DNA of 64,000 nucleotides, from contig NZ_KI913950.1 in the NCBI RefSeq assembly GCF_000332095.2, positions 80,125 through 144,124 on the forward strand. Direction: 5' to 3'. The DNA is from Leptolyngbya sp. PCC 6406. Lineage in GTDB: Bacteria > Cyanobacteriota > Cyanobacteriia > Phormidesmidales > Phormidesmidaceae. The number at the start of each line of letters is the position of its first letter. Within the stretch, counting starts at the first letter, position 1. The position numbers and the translations under genes were made by a program. Positions 1 to 7,601 of this stretch are shown here, piece after piece. Below the pieces are notes generated by a model. The model was not told the DNA's origin, did not search any database, and was given only the letters and a program-made list of their open reading frames with translations.

Positions 1-48
1 TGAAGGGGTGAAGGGTCGTAGCTTAGAAAAGACTTCATGGCGTTGAAC
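1..48 (+). repeat. Dispersed repeat, copy A (inverted partner at 25346-25390)
   Basis: About 45 bp around GTCGTAGCTTAGAAAAGA and CTTCATGGCGTT recur in inverse orientation at 25346-25390 with a few mismatches (GGCGTAGCTTAGAAGAAA). Both copies sit in gene-free DNA beside acquired or broken genes. The two copies face each other across about 25.3 kb. No open reading frame or transposase is associated with either copy. Confidence 0.7.
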
Positions 49-105
49 TGGGGAACCAGTGAAGATTTAGACCTGCATTAGCATAATAACAAGTCCCGAG
101 GGCGA

Positions 106-285
106 GATTCCCCGCTGCGCCGAGCTGCCGCCGTTAGCTTGATCTATGGTCTGCGGCGAGGACTTCTGCTGGCAGAGGCATTGATGGTAGCGGAATGCCT
201 GCTAGAGGAAGAGGTAGCGCAGGGTTGCCTATTGTGGCGGGAGCTTGAAATCTCTGGCATCTCCCCAACATGGATGCGATATTAG
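106..285 (+). pseudogene. DNA alkylation repair (AlkD-like) gene fragment
   Basis: Reading + from about 115, the frame gives LRRAAAVSLIYGLRRGLLLA, then EALMVAECLLEEE, before diverging and stopping at TAG 283-285. This stretch matches the middle of the complete alkD-like protein at 29104-29844 almost residue for residue, and the DNA is clearly similar. Only a HEAT-like helical segment of about 40 residues remains, with no start codon and no N-terminal or C-terminal part, so it is a dead fragment. It was probably left by a duplication or a rearrangement whose breakpoint lies near 240. A misread frame of an intact gene is unlikely because both flanks lose similarity abruptly. Confidence 0.8.
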
Positions 286-317
286 AGGGAGTGCTGGGTG
301 ATGATTGAAACCTCAAT

Positions 318-2780
318 ATGCTGGAATGGTTGGCAGCTACAACCGGAATAGAGCTCGGCAAGTTAGTGCTAGAGCAGGTTCTCGACTTGAGCAAACCTGT
401 CCTGGAGGGGTATGTTCAAGACTTTTTTAAGGATTGCCTAAGTAGCGGAGTCAGCCAACTCAATGCCTCAGCATTGAAGACGCCAATGGCAGAGGCAGTT
501 GGTTACTTTATCAAGCGATTTATTAAAGAACTTCAGATTAACGACGTTCCTGAAACCAGTATTCAGCATCACTATCAGGCAGAAATCAAGAAGTTTGTGC
601 AGGATAAGACAGTGCGTCCCATCCTGGGAAAAGCCTTTGACAAGGATTGCAAAAACATCAATTATGGGCAGTTAGAGCAAATTTGGGTACAACAGTATCA
701 AGATTCTAAATGGCAATTTCCTTCAGAAGAGTTTGATTGGCGGGGGGTCTGCAAAGAATATGTGTATGAGGTCAGGGGTATTGTTAAAGCGAATTCAGAG
801 TTGCGGGAAGTTCTGAACTCTGACCTGCTAGAAGACATTGCTCGCAATACGGCCCAACTCTCGCCCGGATTTGATGTTGAAACCTATCGAGCCAGCTTGC
901 AGTCCAGCTATGGCTACCTGAAGCTGTATACCCTCGACAGTACTGACCGAGTTGATGCCATCAAGCTTTGGGCAATGTTCATTGAACAAACGGTGCGAGA
1001 AGCCTTGCCCCCCATGCGCTACGACCTGCCTTCGGACTTGAAACGGCAACTGCAAGCCGAAGGGCGACTTGAAGCAGATCTATCTCCTGAAGCCCTAGAG
1101 TATGACCGTCGTGAATACTTTCAGCAACCTGCTCGAAAGGTTTTAGAAGTGGTAGCTGACTCGCAGCGGGCAGTGATTTTAGGCGATCCAGGCTCGGGCA
1201 AATCCAGTCTGTTGCAATACCTAGCCCTGGAATGGGCTGAGGCTCAGACCTCGGAGGGTTTCAAAACCTCCGAGGTCTTAAGGCTGCCGCTATTGATTGA
1301 GTTGCGGGAGTTTGCCATTACTCCATCTGCGAACTTTCTGGAATTCTTGCATCGCGGTCGCGGTGTAGATTGGCAGTTTGATCAGCAGCAACTTCATCAG
1401 CATTTGCTGGAGTCTCCTACGCTGGTCATGTTTGATGGATTGGACGAGGTATTCGATCGCGCCACTCAATCGACTGTCATTGATGACATCATTCGCTTTT
1501 CCCAGCAATACCCTAAAGCTCAGGTGTTGGTCACGTCTCGCATCATTGGCTACAATCCCGATCGCCTCCAACATAGTGACTTCCGACACTTCACAATTCA
1601 ATCCCTAGATACCGACGAAATTCATGAATTCATCGATCGCTGGTATGACCTTTCTATGGGCAGCGATCCGGATAAAGTGCGGCTGAAACAGCGATTGAAG
1701 GATGCGATCGCAAATTCCAAAGCGATCGCTAACCTGGCAGACAATCCGCTGTTGTTGACAATGATGGCAATTCTGAATCGGCGGCAAGAGTTACCCCGCG
1801 ACAGAGCCGACCTGTATGACCAAGCTTCGCGGGTGTTGCTCTACCACTGGGATGTGGATCACAAGCGATTGCAGATTCCGATGGATGCGATCGGGCGACG
1901 GGAAAAGCAGGAAATGCTGCGTCTGATTGCCTATGAGATGCAGGCCGGGGAAGACGGGCTGAAAGGAAATCTCATCAGTGCAGAATGCCTCACTCGAATT
2001 TTGACCGACTATTTGCGCGATCAGGGCTTCAGCGACCCCCGCGAAAAAGCCAATCGGTTGATTCACCAACTCCGAGAGCGCAACTTCATCCTCTGCTATC
2101 GCGGAGCCGACACCTACGGCTTCATGCATCGCACCTTTTTGGAATATTTTTGCGCCGTTGAGATCGTCCATCGTTTCGAGAAACAACGCACTCTTACCTT
2201 TGAACAATTGCGCGATGAGGTGTTTGGAAAACACTGGCAAGATGAAACCTGGCATGAGGTTTTGAGGCTGATTTGCGGTGCGATTGATCCTAAGTTTGCG
2301 AGTGAGTTAGTTGAATATCTCAGCAAGAATAGCTTGGATCCATATCTATCGCATTTATTCCTTGCTGCGAATTGCATCTCAGACATAGAACATTCCGCTT
2401 CGAGAGATAAAGTATCAGCAGAATTAATTGATATTTTGAAGCGAGAAATAGATAATATTTATTATTTTACTGGCAGTATACCAATGTTCTATTCACTAGT
2501 GTCTGCCCACATACCCCATGCGATTGTAGAAGCAATAAGTCAAATTGGCAAAAACGATCCTAGAACTTTAGATTGGTTGAAAAAAATTGCTACAGACTTT
2601 ATAGATCGTGAAGTAAGAGGAGAGGCGATTTATCAAATTACTAGTAACTGGGCAAACATTCCTAGTACGCAAGATTTTTTGGGAAATGTTTCCCTCAATG
2701 ATCCCGATGAAAAACTTCGAGAATGGGCACAGGAGCAGTTGTTCAAACAGGAGAATATTAGGGATTTAGATGCCATTTAG
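318..2780 (+). CDS. NACHT-domain STAND NTPase
   Basis: An 820-residue signal-transduction NTPase of the NACHT/STAND class. A helical N-terminal effector-like region (residues 1-270) precedes a NACHT domain with Walker A GDPGSGKSS (about 289-297) and Walker B LVMFDGLDEV (about 369-378, catalytic D373). Sensor-type motifs follow, such as TSRIIGY and NPLLLTMMA. The C-terminal 250 residues contain FMHRTFLEYFCA and then an alpha-helical sensor region, but no obvious WD40 or TPR repeats. Such proteins in cyanobacteria are usually regulatory ATPases, and many bacterial NACHT proteins defend against phage; here that role is inferred. No effector enzyme domain is recognisable at the N-terminus. A toxin-antitoxin pair follows 32 bp downstream on the same strand. 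The ATG at 318 gives the family-typical N-terminus MLEWLAATTG. Confidence 0.9.
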   Translation: MLEWLAATTGIELGKLVLEQVLDLSKPVLEGYVQDFFKDCLSSGVSQLNASALKTPMAEAVGYFIKRFIKELQINDVPETSIQHHYQAEIKKFVQDKTVRPILGKAFDKDCKNINYGQLEQIWVQQYQDSKWQFPSEEFDWRGVCKEYVYEVRGIVKANSELREVLNSDLLEDIARNTAQLSPGFDVETYRASLQSSYGYLKLYTLDSTDRVDAIKLWAMFIEQTVREALPPMRYDLPSDLKRQLQAEGRLEADLSPEALEYDRREYFQQPARKVLEVVADSQRAVILGDPGSGKSSLLQYLALEWAEAQTSEGFKTSEVLRLPLLIELREFAITPSANFLEFLHRGRGVDWQFDQQQLHQHLLESPTLVMFDGLDEVFDRATQSTVIDDIIRFSQQYPKAQVLVTSRIIGYNPDRLQHSDFRHFTIQSLDTDEIHEFIDRWYDLSMGSDPDKVRLKQRLKDAIANSKAIANLADNPLLLTMMAILNRRQELPRDRADLYDQASRVLLYHWDVDHKRLQIPMDAIGRREKQEMLRLIAYEMQAGEDGLKGNLISAECLTRILTDYLRDQGFSDPREKANRLIHQLRERNFILCYRGADTYGFMHRTFLEYFCAVEIVHRFEKQRTLTFEQLRDEVFGKHWQDETWHEVLRLICGAIDPKFASELVEYLSKNSLDPYLSHLFLAANCISDIEHSASRDKVSAELIDILKREIDNIYYFTGSIPMFYSLVSAHIPHAIVEAISQIGKNDPRTLDWLKKIATDFIDREVRGEAIYQITSNWANIPSTQDFLGNVSLNDPDEKLREWAQEQLFKQENIRDLDAI

Positions 2781-2812
2781 TAAAATTTTCTGGTTCATTT
2801 TGGAGTATCGCT

Positions 2813-3031
2813 ATGACTGAACAATCCTCTACTTTTCAGAGAGCAATTGAAACAATTGAAACCTTGTCACTGAATGATCAGGAAGCTCTACTTGAACTTT
2901 TCCAGAAGCGACTCATCGAGCAACGGCGAAAAATACTGATGGATGAGATTGCCGAAGTCCGTCAAGAATACGCTCAAGGTCAAGTGCAATTTGGTTCTGT
3001 TGCTGACTTTATGGCCGAGTTAGACGAATGA
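2813..3031 (+). CDS. Type II antitoxin (RelB/ParD-like, small)
   Basis: A 72-residue, largely helical acidic protein directly ahead of a toxin gene. Its last codons overlap the toxin start (ATGA, 3028-3031), the usual translational coupling of type II toxin-antitoxin operons. The sequence ends VADFMAELDE, typical of the toxin-wrapping tail of cyanobacterial antitoxins of the addiction-module (RHH/DUF2281-like) groups. The expected role is binding and neutralising the 95-residue toxin and autorepressing the operon. Which antitoxin family it belongs to cannot be fixed by eye. Confidence 0.75.
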   Translation: MTEQSSTFQRAIETIETLSLNDQEALLELFQKRLIEQRRKILMDEIAEVRQEYAQGQVQFGSVADFMAELDE

Positions 3032-3315
3032 GACAAATTGGTTGGACTCCCAAATCATTGAGAGCCTTTAAGCGCTTGGTAAAGCGTAATCCAAATTTGC
3101 GCTCTGCAATTGAACAAACGCTGAGTCAACTCTCTGAGAATCCATTTCATCCCAGCTTACAAACCCATAAACTGACAGGCGACTTGGCTGGAATTTGGTC
3201 GGCTTCAATTGACTACAAACTGAGGATTTTGTTTGAATTCGTGAATAATAATGTGGAGACGCAAGAGCCATCAATTCTGCTTTTAAATCTTGGTTCTCAT
3301 GATGACGTGTACTAA
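3028..3315 (+). CDS. RelE/ParE-superfamily toxin (YafQ/HigB-like mRNA interferase)
   Basis: A 95-residue basic protein with the compact RelE/ParE fold signature. It opens with IGWTPKSLRAFKRLVKRNP, the core is HKLTGDLAGIWSASIDYKLR followed by ILFEF, and it ends LLLNLGSHDDVY. YafQ/RelE-type members cleave ribosome-bound mRNA and are held inactive by the upstream antitoxin; ParE members target gyrase. The terminal HDDVY resembles the catalytic His/Asp/Tyr cluster of the YoeB/YafQ side of the family. The ATG at 3028 overlaps the antitoxin stop by 4 bp. It may serve plasmid maintenance, given the conjugative genes nearby, or act as a defence module with the NACHT gene. Confidence 0.85.
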   Translation: MRQIGWTPKSLRAFKRLVKRNPNLRSAIEQTLSQLSENPFHPSLQTHKLTGDLAGIWSASIDYKLRILFEFVNNNVETQEPSILLLNLGSHDDVY

Positions 3316-3590
3316 TGATTGCTAGCTGATCGGCAACTATAGATATGATTAGTATCTTAATCGAAAATTATGAAGCCGAGCATATTCCTGAGCTAGATGA
3401 GGTTGCTTGATTCGGTACTAGTCTTCTAACGGGTGATGAAAGCTCCCCAGCCTTGAGCAGCAAGTATTTTCATGATTTTGTCGAACAAAAGGAGGTTGAC
3501 GGATTATTCGGGCTAATATAGACAAACGCTTGATCTGGATAGCTTAAGCACAGTCCCTTGTGATTGACGCTCTACAATCAGAGGTTTTTT
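3316..3590. other. Intergenic, short coding remnant only
   Basis: Nothing convincing lies between the toxin and the next operon. A 21-codon reading frame (MISILIENYEAEHIPELDEV, from 3344) looks like the beginning of a lost gene. The sequence AAGTATTTTCATGATTTT near 3465 is nearly repeated at 49114 (AAGTGTTTTCATGATTTT). The AGAGG at 3580-3584 is the ribosome-binding site for the ATG at 3591. Confidence 0.5.
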
Positions 3591-4310
3591 ATGATGGCGC
3601 TGGCGATTCGTCCCCTGATTGAAGCCCAATATGCTGCCCAAGTACAGGCGTTTGAGCGCTCCCCCTGGTTTGAGCGCCTAGAGCAAGGACAGGCATCTGC
3701 CCAAGAGTACGATGCTTTAATTTTTAACCTCTGTCAGACCCATCTCAAAAGCCCCCAAATCCTGGCTTTTCTCTACGCCGTGGCACCGCCAGCCGCAGCG
3801 CCCCAAATCAAACACAATCTGCTCGAAGAACTGGGGCTGGATGAGGTGGCGATCTGCCACCCCGATTTGCTGTATCTACTGGCGACAGCCGCCGGGTTTG
3901 ATGACGATCGGCAGGCCCGTTTAGCCCAAGCGGCCCAGGCTCAAATCCGGCAGCTTTGCACCGATCCGCTGCTGTTTGGCACGATACAGGAACTGGGGCT
4001 GTCGGTGCTGCTAGAGGTGACCTGCTTCGAGTGGATGCTCTCTCGGTTGGCTGGGCGCATGGGCCATGCCTTGGCAACCTATCGCGGCTTGCCCCCAGAG
4101 AGTCTGGTCTGGTTTCATCACCATTCTGAGGTTGATATTCGCCACGCCGAGGAAGGGTTAGACAGCGTTGAGCAATACCTGGCCTATTACGAGATCGAGG
4201 CTGAGGATCTAGAGACGATTCTCGACATTACCTTCCGCGAAAACATTTTTATCAAGCGATATTTCGCCGACCTGCCCCAGCTTGCCGGATCTGCCCATGA
4301 AAATCGTTGA
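3591..4310 (+). CDS. Haem-oxygenase-like diiron oxidase/oxygenase (HDO; iron-containing redox enzyme family)
   Basis: About 239 residues, all-helical, in the TENA/haem-oxygenase-like superfamily that includes the N-oxygenase and desaturase/lyase enzymes of the HDO group (UndA, BesC and SznF are characterised members). Candidate metal ligands are visible: the acidic helix IKHNLLEELG, CFEWML, and the late HHHSEVDIRHAEEGLD segment with the paired His/Glu expected for a cofactor built from Fe and O2. Substrates of known members are fatty acids or amino acids, so the substrate here is not predictable. The start is set at the ATG at 3591 because AGAGG stands 6 bp upstream; an in-frame TTG at 3564 is less likely. 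It is the first gene of a five-gene operon and its stop lies inside the next gene (14 bp overlap), so the products should act together. Confidence 0.8.
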   Translation: MMALAIRPLIEAQYAAQVQAFERSPWFERLEQGQASAQEYDALIFNLCQTHLKSPQILAFLYAVAPPAAAPQIKHNLLEELGLDEVAICHPDLLYLLATAAGFDDDRQARLAQAAQAQIRQLCTDPLLFGTIQELGLSVLLEVTCFEWMLSRLAGRMGHALATYRGLPPESLVWFHHHSEVDIRHAEEGLDSVEQYLAYYEIEAEDLETILDITFRENIFIKRYFADLPQLAGSAHENR

Positions 4311-5487
4311 GGCTACCCTGTTTGCCCTGGGGATTCCCTTTGTCGAAGCCTTTGCCCACAGCGTTCGCTCCCGCAATAGTTCAGATTCAATCGTGGTGCG
4401 GCTCCGGGCTGAGGACGGCACCGTCGGCTATGGAGAAGCGGTGGCTCGGCCCTACGTCACAGGAGAAACCGTGGCGAGCTGTTTGCAATTTATGGAAAGG
4501 ACGCTATGGCCTGGAGTGCAAGCGTTCGACTATCCCAATTGGTCAGGCCAGGAGCCGATTCCTTGGCTCAGGGCGTTGGCGGTGCCGACAGGGCACTCTG
4601 ATAAGGTCGTTGTCAATGCTGGGGGTATGGCTGCTGAAAGTGTAGTGGCCTGGAATGCGGCTCGGTGCGGCTTTGAGCTGGCCCTGGTCGATTGTTTGCT
4701 GAAATCTGCCGGGGTTTCCCTGGGGGAACTCTTGCCGCCTCGGCGCTCGGTGACCTACAGCGGCGTGATCACAGCTAGCAGCATTGAAGGGGCAGTGAAA
4801 CACGCCAAGCGGTTTAAGCAGTTTGGTTTGCCCCACTTGAAGGTGAAGATTACAGGGGAGGCGGATTACGAACGGCTGGCGGCGATCCGGGCGGCGGTGG
4901 GGCCGCAGGTGTCGCTGCGGGTGGATGGCAATGGAGCCTACACCGTAGAAAGTGCGATCGCGACCTGTGAGGCTCTGGCAGAATTTCAGATCGACAGCGC
5001 CGAGCAAATGATTCCGCGCGGTGACCCCCAGGATTTAGCAAGGGTACAAGCGGCCTCAGTCATGGCCCAAATGGCGGATGAATCCTTGATTACCCTGGCG
5101 GATGCCAAGGCGCTGATTGAGGCTGGGGCCTGCCGAGGCTTCAATCTGCGGCTGTCGAAATGCGGGGGGCTGGGGCCAACCCTTGCGATCGCAGATTTAG
5201 CCCAGACTGCTGGCATCCAGGTGCAAGTAGGCTGCCAGGTGGGCGAGACGGCAATTCTCTCTGCTGCTGGACGACACCTGGCGGCCTATTTGCCAGAGAT
5301 TAGCTTTTGCGAAGGGTCCTACGGCAGCCTGTTATTGCGGGAAGATCTGAGTCGTCGCCCGATTCACTTTGGCCATCAAGGCTTGGCTAAACCCCTAAAG
5401 GTGCCAGGGTTGGGGGTCGAGATTCAGGATGCCCTGCTAGAAAAATATGCTGAGCAGATAATTACCCTTCCAACCCAGGTGGCGTGA
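4297..5487 (+). CDS. Enolase-superfamily enzyme (muconate-lactonizing/dipeptide-epimerase type)
   Basis: A 396-residue protein with an N-terminal capping domain and a C-terminal TIM-barrel. It shows the superfamily catalytic set: Lys182-x-Lys184 (LKVKITG), metal ligands Asp210 (RVDGNGAY), Glu236 (SAEQMIP) and Asp261 (MADES), and Lys288 (LSKCGG). Two opposed lysines with three carboxylates mean it can abstract a proton alpha to a carboxylate. Relatives racemise or epimerise amino acids and dipeptides, cycloisomerise muconate or dehydrate SHCHC (MenC), and sequence alone does not tell which. The start at 4297 (MKIVEATL) fits the family and overlaps the upstream HDO stop; an ATG at 4282 is also in frame. 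The GH3 gene follows after 4 bp. In context it may set stereochemistry or isomerise an acid before GH3 conjugation. Confidence 0.87.
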   Translation: MKIVEATLFALGIPFVEAFAHSVRSRNSSDSIVVRLRAEDGTVGYGEAVARPYVTGETVASCLQFMERTLWPGVQAFDYPNWSGQEPIPWLRALAVPTGHSDKVVVNAGGMAAESVVAWNAARCGFELALVDCLLKSAGVSLGELLPPRRSVTYSGVITASSIEGAVKHAKRFKQFGLPHLKVKITGEADYERLAAIRAAVGPQVSLRVDGNGAYTVESAIATCEALAEFQIDSAEQMIPRGDPQDLARVQAASVMAQMADESLITLADAKALIEAGACRGFNLRLSKCGGLGPTLAIADLAQTAGIQVQVGCQVGETAILSAAGRHLAAYLPEISFCEGSYGSLLLREDLSRRPIHFGHQGLAKPLKVPGLGVEIQDALLEKYAEQIITLPTQVA

Positions 5488-5491
5488 AGTT

Positions 5492-7141
5492 ATGGCGAGA
5501 CTGTTTACCCTCGGCCTGCGCTGGCAGGGGCGAGCCCTAAAGCAACGGCTAGAGGCGGCCACCCAGGCCCCTGACCTGGCCCAAGAGCGGCTATTGCGCC
5601 AGTTGCTCAGCCATCATGGCACCACCCAGTTTGGTCGCGAGCATCGGTTTGATCAGATTCGCACCCTGCTGGATTACCGTCAGGCAGTGCCCGTGCGCGA
5701 CTACGAAGGCTTTCGGCCCTACGTCCAGCAGATGATGGCGGGTCAAGCCAAGATTTTGCTGAATGAGCCGGTGCGAATGTTCACCATGACCAGTGGCACC
5801 ACCGGGCAGCCCAAATATATTCCTGTCACCGCCAGGGTAGAGCAAGGCGGAGCCCGACTGATGCGGCAGTGGCTCTACCGCATTTTGCAAGATCATCCGA
5901 CCTTTTTGAGCCGCGCGGTGGTAGGGATTGTCAGTCCGGCGATTGAAGGCTACACCCCTGGCGGCATTCCCTACGGCAGTTTGTCGGGGCGGATTTACCA
6001 ACAGATTCCGGCCTTGATTCGTCGCACCTATGCCGTCCCCTATGGCGTGTTCGAAATTCCTGATTACGATCGCCGCTACTGGGCCATTGCCCGCTGCGCC
6101 TTGGCGCGGCAGGTATCTTTTTTGTGTACGCCCAATCCCAGTACCCTCAAGCGGCTGGCCACGGTGATGACGCACCAGGCTGAATCGTTGATTCGAGCGA
6201 TTGCCGATGGTGCAGGGGGTGAGGGCATCCCCGCCCAGCGGCCCCTGCCGGAACGGGCCAAACAACTGGAGCAGATTTTCAATACCACCGGAGCACTGCG
6301 GCCTCGGGACTGTTGGCCCCACCTGGAGCTGTTGGGCTGCTGGACGGGCGGGTCGGTGGGAGCCCAGGCCCGACAGCTCACGGCTGACTATGGCCCGTTG
6401 CCGATTCGAGATTTGGGCTATCTGGCCAGTGAAGCCCGGATCACCCTGCCCTACGAGAACAATACGCCTGCGGGGCTGTTGGACTTGACCCTGAATGTCT
6501 ATGAATTTATTCCAGAAGCCTGTGCCGACCAGGCGAACCCGCCGATTTTGCTCAGCCATGAGCTAGAAAAGGGGCAACAGTACCAGATTTTGTTAACCAC
6601 CCCTGGGGGGCTCTACCGCTATCACATCAATGATGTGGTGGAGGTGACGGGGTTCTATCATCGGTCGCCGATCATTGCCTTTTTGCGCAAGGGCCGCGAC
6701 ATGAGTAACCTGACGGGGGAAAAACTGCATGTCAACCATGTCCTAACTGCGATCGCAGCCTTACAACGCCAGTTTCACCAGCCGGTCGGCCCCTACCGAC
6801 TGGTGGCCAATGCCCAGGCCATGCGCTACGAGCTGTACTGGGAAATGTCAGACATCCCCAGCCCGGAGTGGATTGAGCAACTGCTGTCAGCCCTGGATGT
6901 GGCTTTATCGCTGAACAACACGGAATACGCCCAAAAACGGGCTTCTCAGCGGTTGCAGTTCCCCTGTCTCCATCGGATGCGCCTGGGCTGGGCAGAGGCA
7001 ACCCAACGCTGGGCCATTGCCCAGGGCCAGCGGGAGGTGCAGTACAAATGGCCGGTGCTCACCCAGCAGCCCCTACCGCTGGATACCGAAGCGATCGTGC
7101 AAACCTATGAGCTGACACTGCCCCATGCCCACCCCCACTGA
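5492..7141 (+). CDS. GH3-family acyl-acid amido synthetase
   Basis: A 549-residue member of the GH3 auxin-responsive promoter family, a branch of the ANL adenylating enzymes. Plant GH3 enzymes adenylate jasmonate or auxin and join it to an amino acid. The ATP-binding motif TSGTTGQPKYIP lies at residues 100-111. Further on are the family blocks GYLASEARITLPYENNTP and YRYHINDVVEVTGF, and the hinge region FLRKGRDMSNLTGEKL. Bacterial members are scattered and mostly uncharacterised. It is co-transcribed with an HDO oxidase, an enolase-superfamily enzyme and a CocE hydrolase, so a pathway making and possibly trimming an amide-linked acid is the natural reading. The start follows the enolase stop by 4 bp. 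The following membrane-protein gene overlaps its end by 17 bp. Confidence 0.9.
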   Translation: MARLFTLGLRWQGRALKQRLEAATQAPDLAQERLLRQLLSHHGTTQFGREHRFDQIRTLLDYRQAVPVRDYEGFRPYVQQMMAGQAKILLNEPVRMFTMTSGTTGQPKYIPVTARVEQGGARLMRQWLYRILQDHPTFLSRAVVGIVSPAIEGYTPGGIPYGSLSGRIYQQIPALIRRTYAVPYGVFEIPDYDRRYWAIARCALARQVSFLCTPNPSTLKRLATVMTHQAESLIRAIADGAGGEGIPAQRPLPERAKQLEQIFNTTGALRPRDCWPHLELLGCWTGGSVGAQARQLTADYGPLPIRDLGYLASEARITLPYENNTPAGLLDLTLNVYEFIPEACADQANPPILLSHELEKGQQYQILLTTPGGLYRYHINDVVEVTGFYHRSPIIAFLRKGRDMSNLTGEKLHVNHVLTAIAALQRQFHQPVGPYRLVANAQAMRYELYWEMSDIPSPEWIEQLLSALDVALSLNNTEYAQKRASQRLQFPCLHRMRLGWAEATQRWAIAQGQREVQYKWPVLTQQPLPLDTEAIVQTYELTLPHAHPH

Positions 7142-7601
7142 TGGTTGGCGGCTGAAGGGTCTATGGCCCAGTCAGCATCCGGTGCCCTGGCTGTGGGCGC
7201 TGACGCTGCTGTTTTTGCTGCGGGTGCTGGGGCAGGGGCTGGTGGCCTGCTGCCAGGTGCCCTTTTTGCCCCCCATGGCCCATTGGTATTCGGGGCTGCT
7301 GCCCTACCCGCTGCTGTTGCCCAGCCAACTGCTGATTTTGGCACTCCAGGTCAAGATCAATCGCGACCTGGCCCAGGGGCAGGGCTGGTTTCAACGGCTC
7401 CGACCCCGCTTGGGTCAGGGTCTACAGTATGTGAGCTACAGCTACGCCCTGGTGATGGTGATTCGCTACGGCGTCACCATGAGCCTCTATCCAGAACGCC
7501 GCTGGCTGGGGGAGGGCACGATTCCCATTGTGTTTCACTGGGTGTTGGCCGCTTATCTCTGGCTCTGGGGCTGGGGTCATCGTCATAGGAGGCAGCCATG
7601 A
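7125..7601 (+). CDS. Small integral membrane protein of unknown function
   Basis: 158 residues with about four hydrophobic segments (roughly 20-45, 50-75, 100-120 and 135-155) separated by short charged loops, and a His/Arg-rich end GHRHRRQP. No family is recognised. It overlaps the GH3 gene by 17 bp and the CocE gene by 4 bp (ATGA), so it belongs to the operon. It may handle transport or membrane anchoring of the pathway product, which is inference only. A competing frame at 7145-7588 is Ala/Gly-rich and is judged a shadow. Confidence 0.7.
   Translation: MPTPTDGWRLKGLWPSQHPVPWLWALTLLFLLRVLGQGLVACCQVPFLPPMAHWYSGLLPYPLLLPSQLLILALQVKINRDLAQGQGWFQRLRPRLGQGLQYVSYSYALVMVIRYGVTMSLYPERRWLGEGTIPIVFHWVLAAYLWLWGWGHRHRRQP

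Noticed and set aside
3440-3485. Shared AAGTRTTTTCATGATTTT near 3465 and 49114 as an IS end
   Set aside because: Only 18 bp, no inverted partner or target duplication seen.
5591-6559. Long minus-strand frame inside the GH3 gene (322 codons)
   Set aside because: Low-complexity, Arg/Gly/Pro-rich shadow of a GC-rich coding region; the + strand has clear family motifs.
7145-7588. Ala/Gly-rich + frame overlapping the small membrane protein
   Set aside because: Composition is a frame shadow; the 7125 frame gives a sensible membrane protein with operon overlaps.
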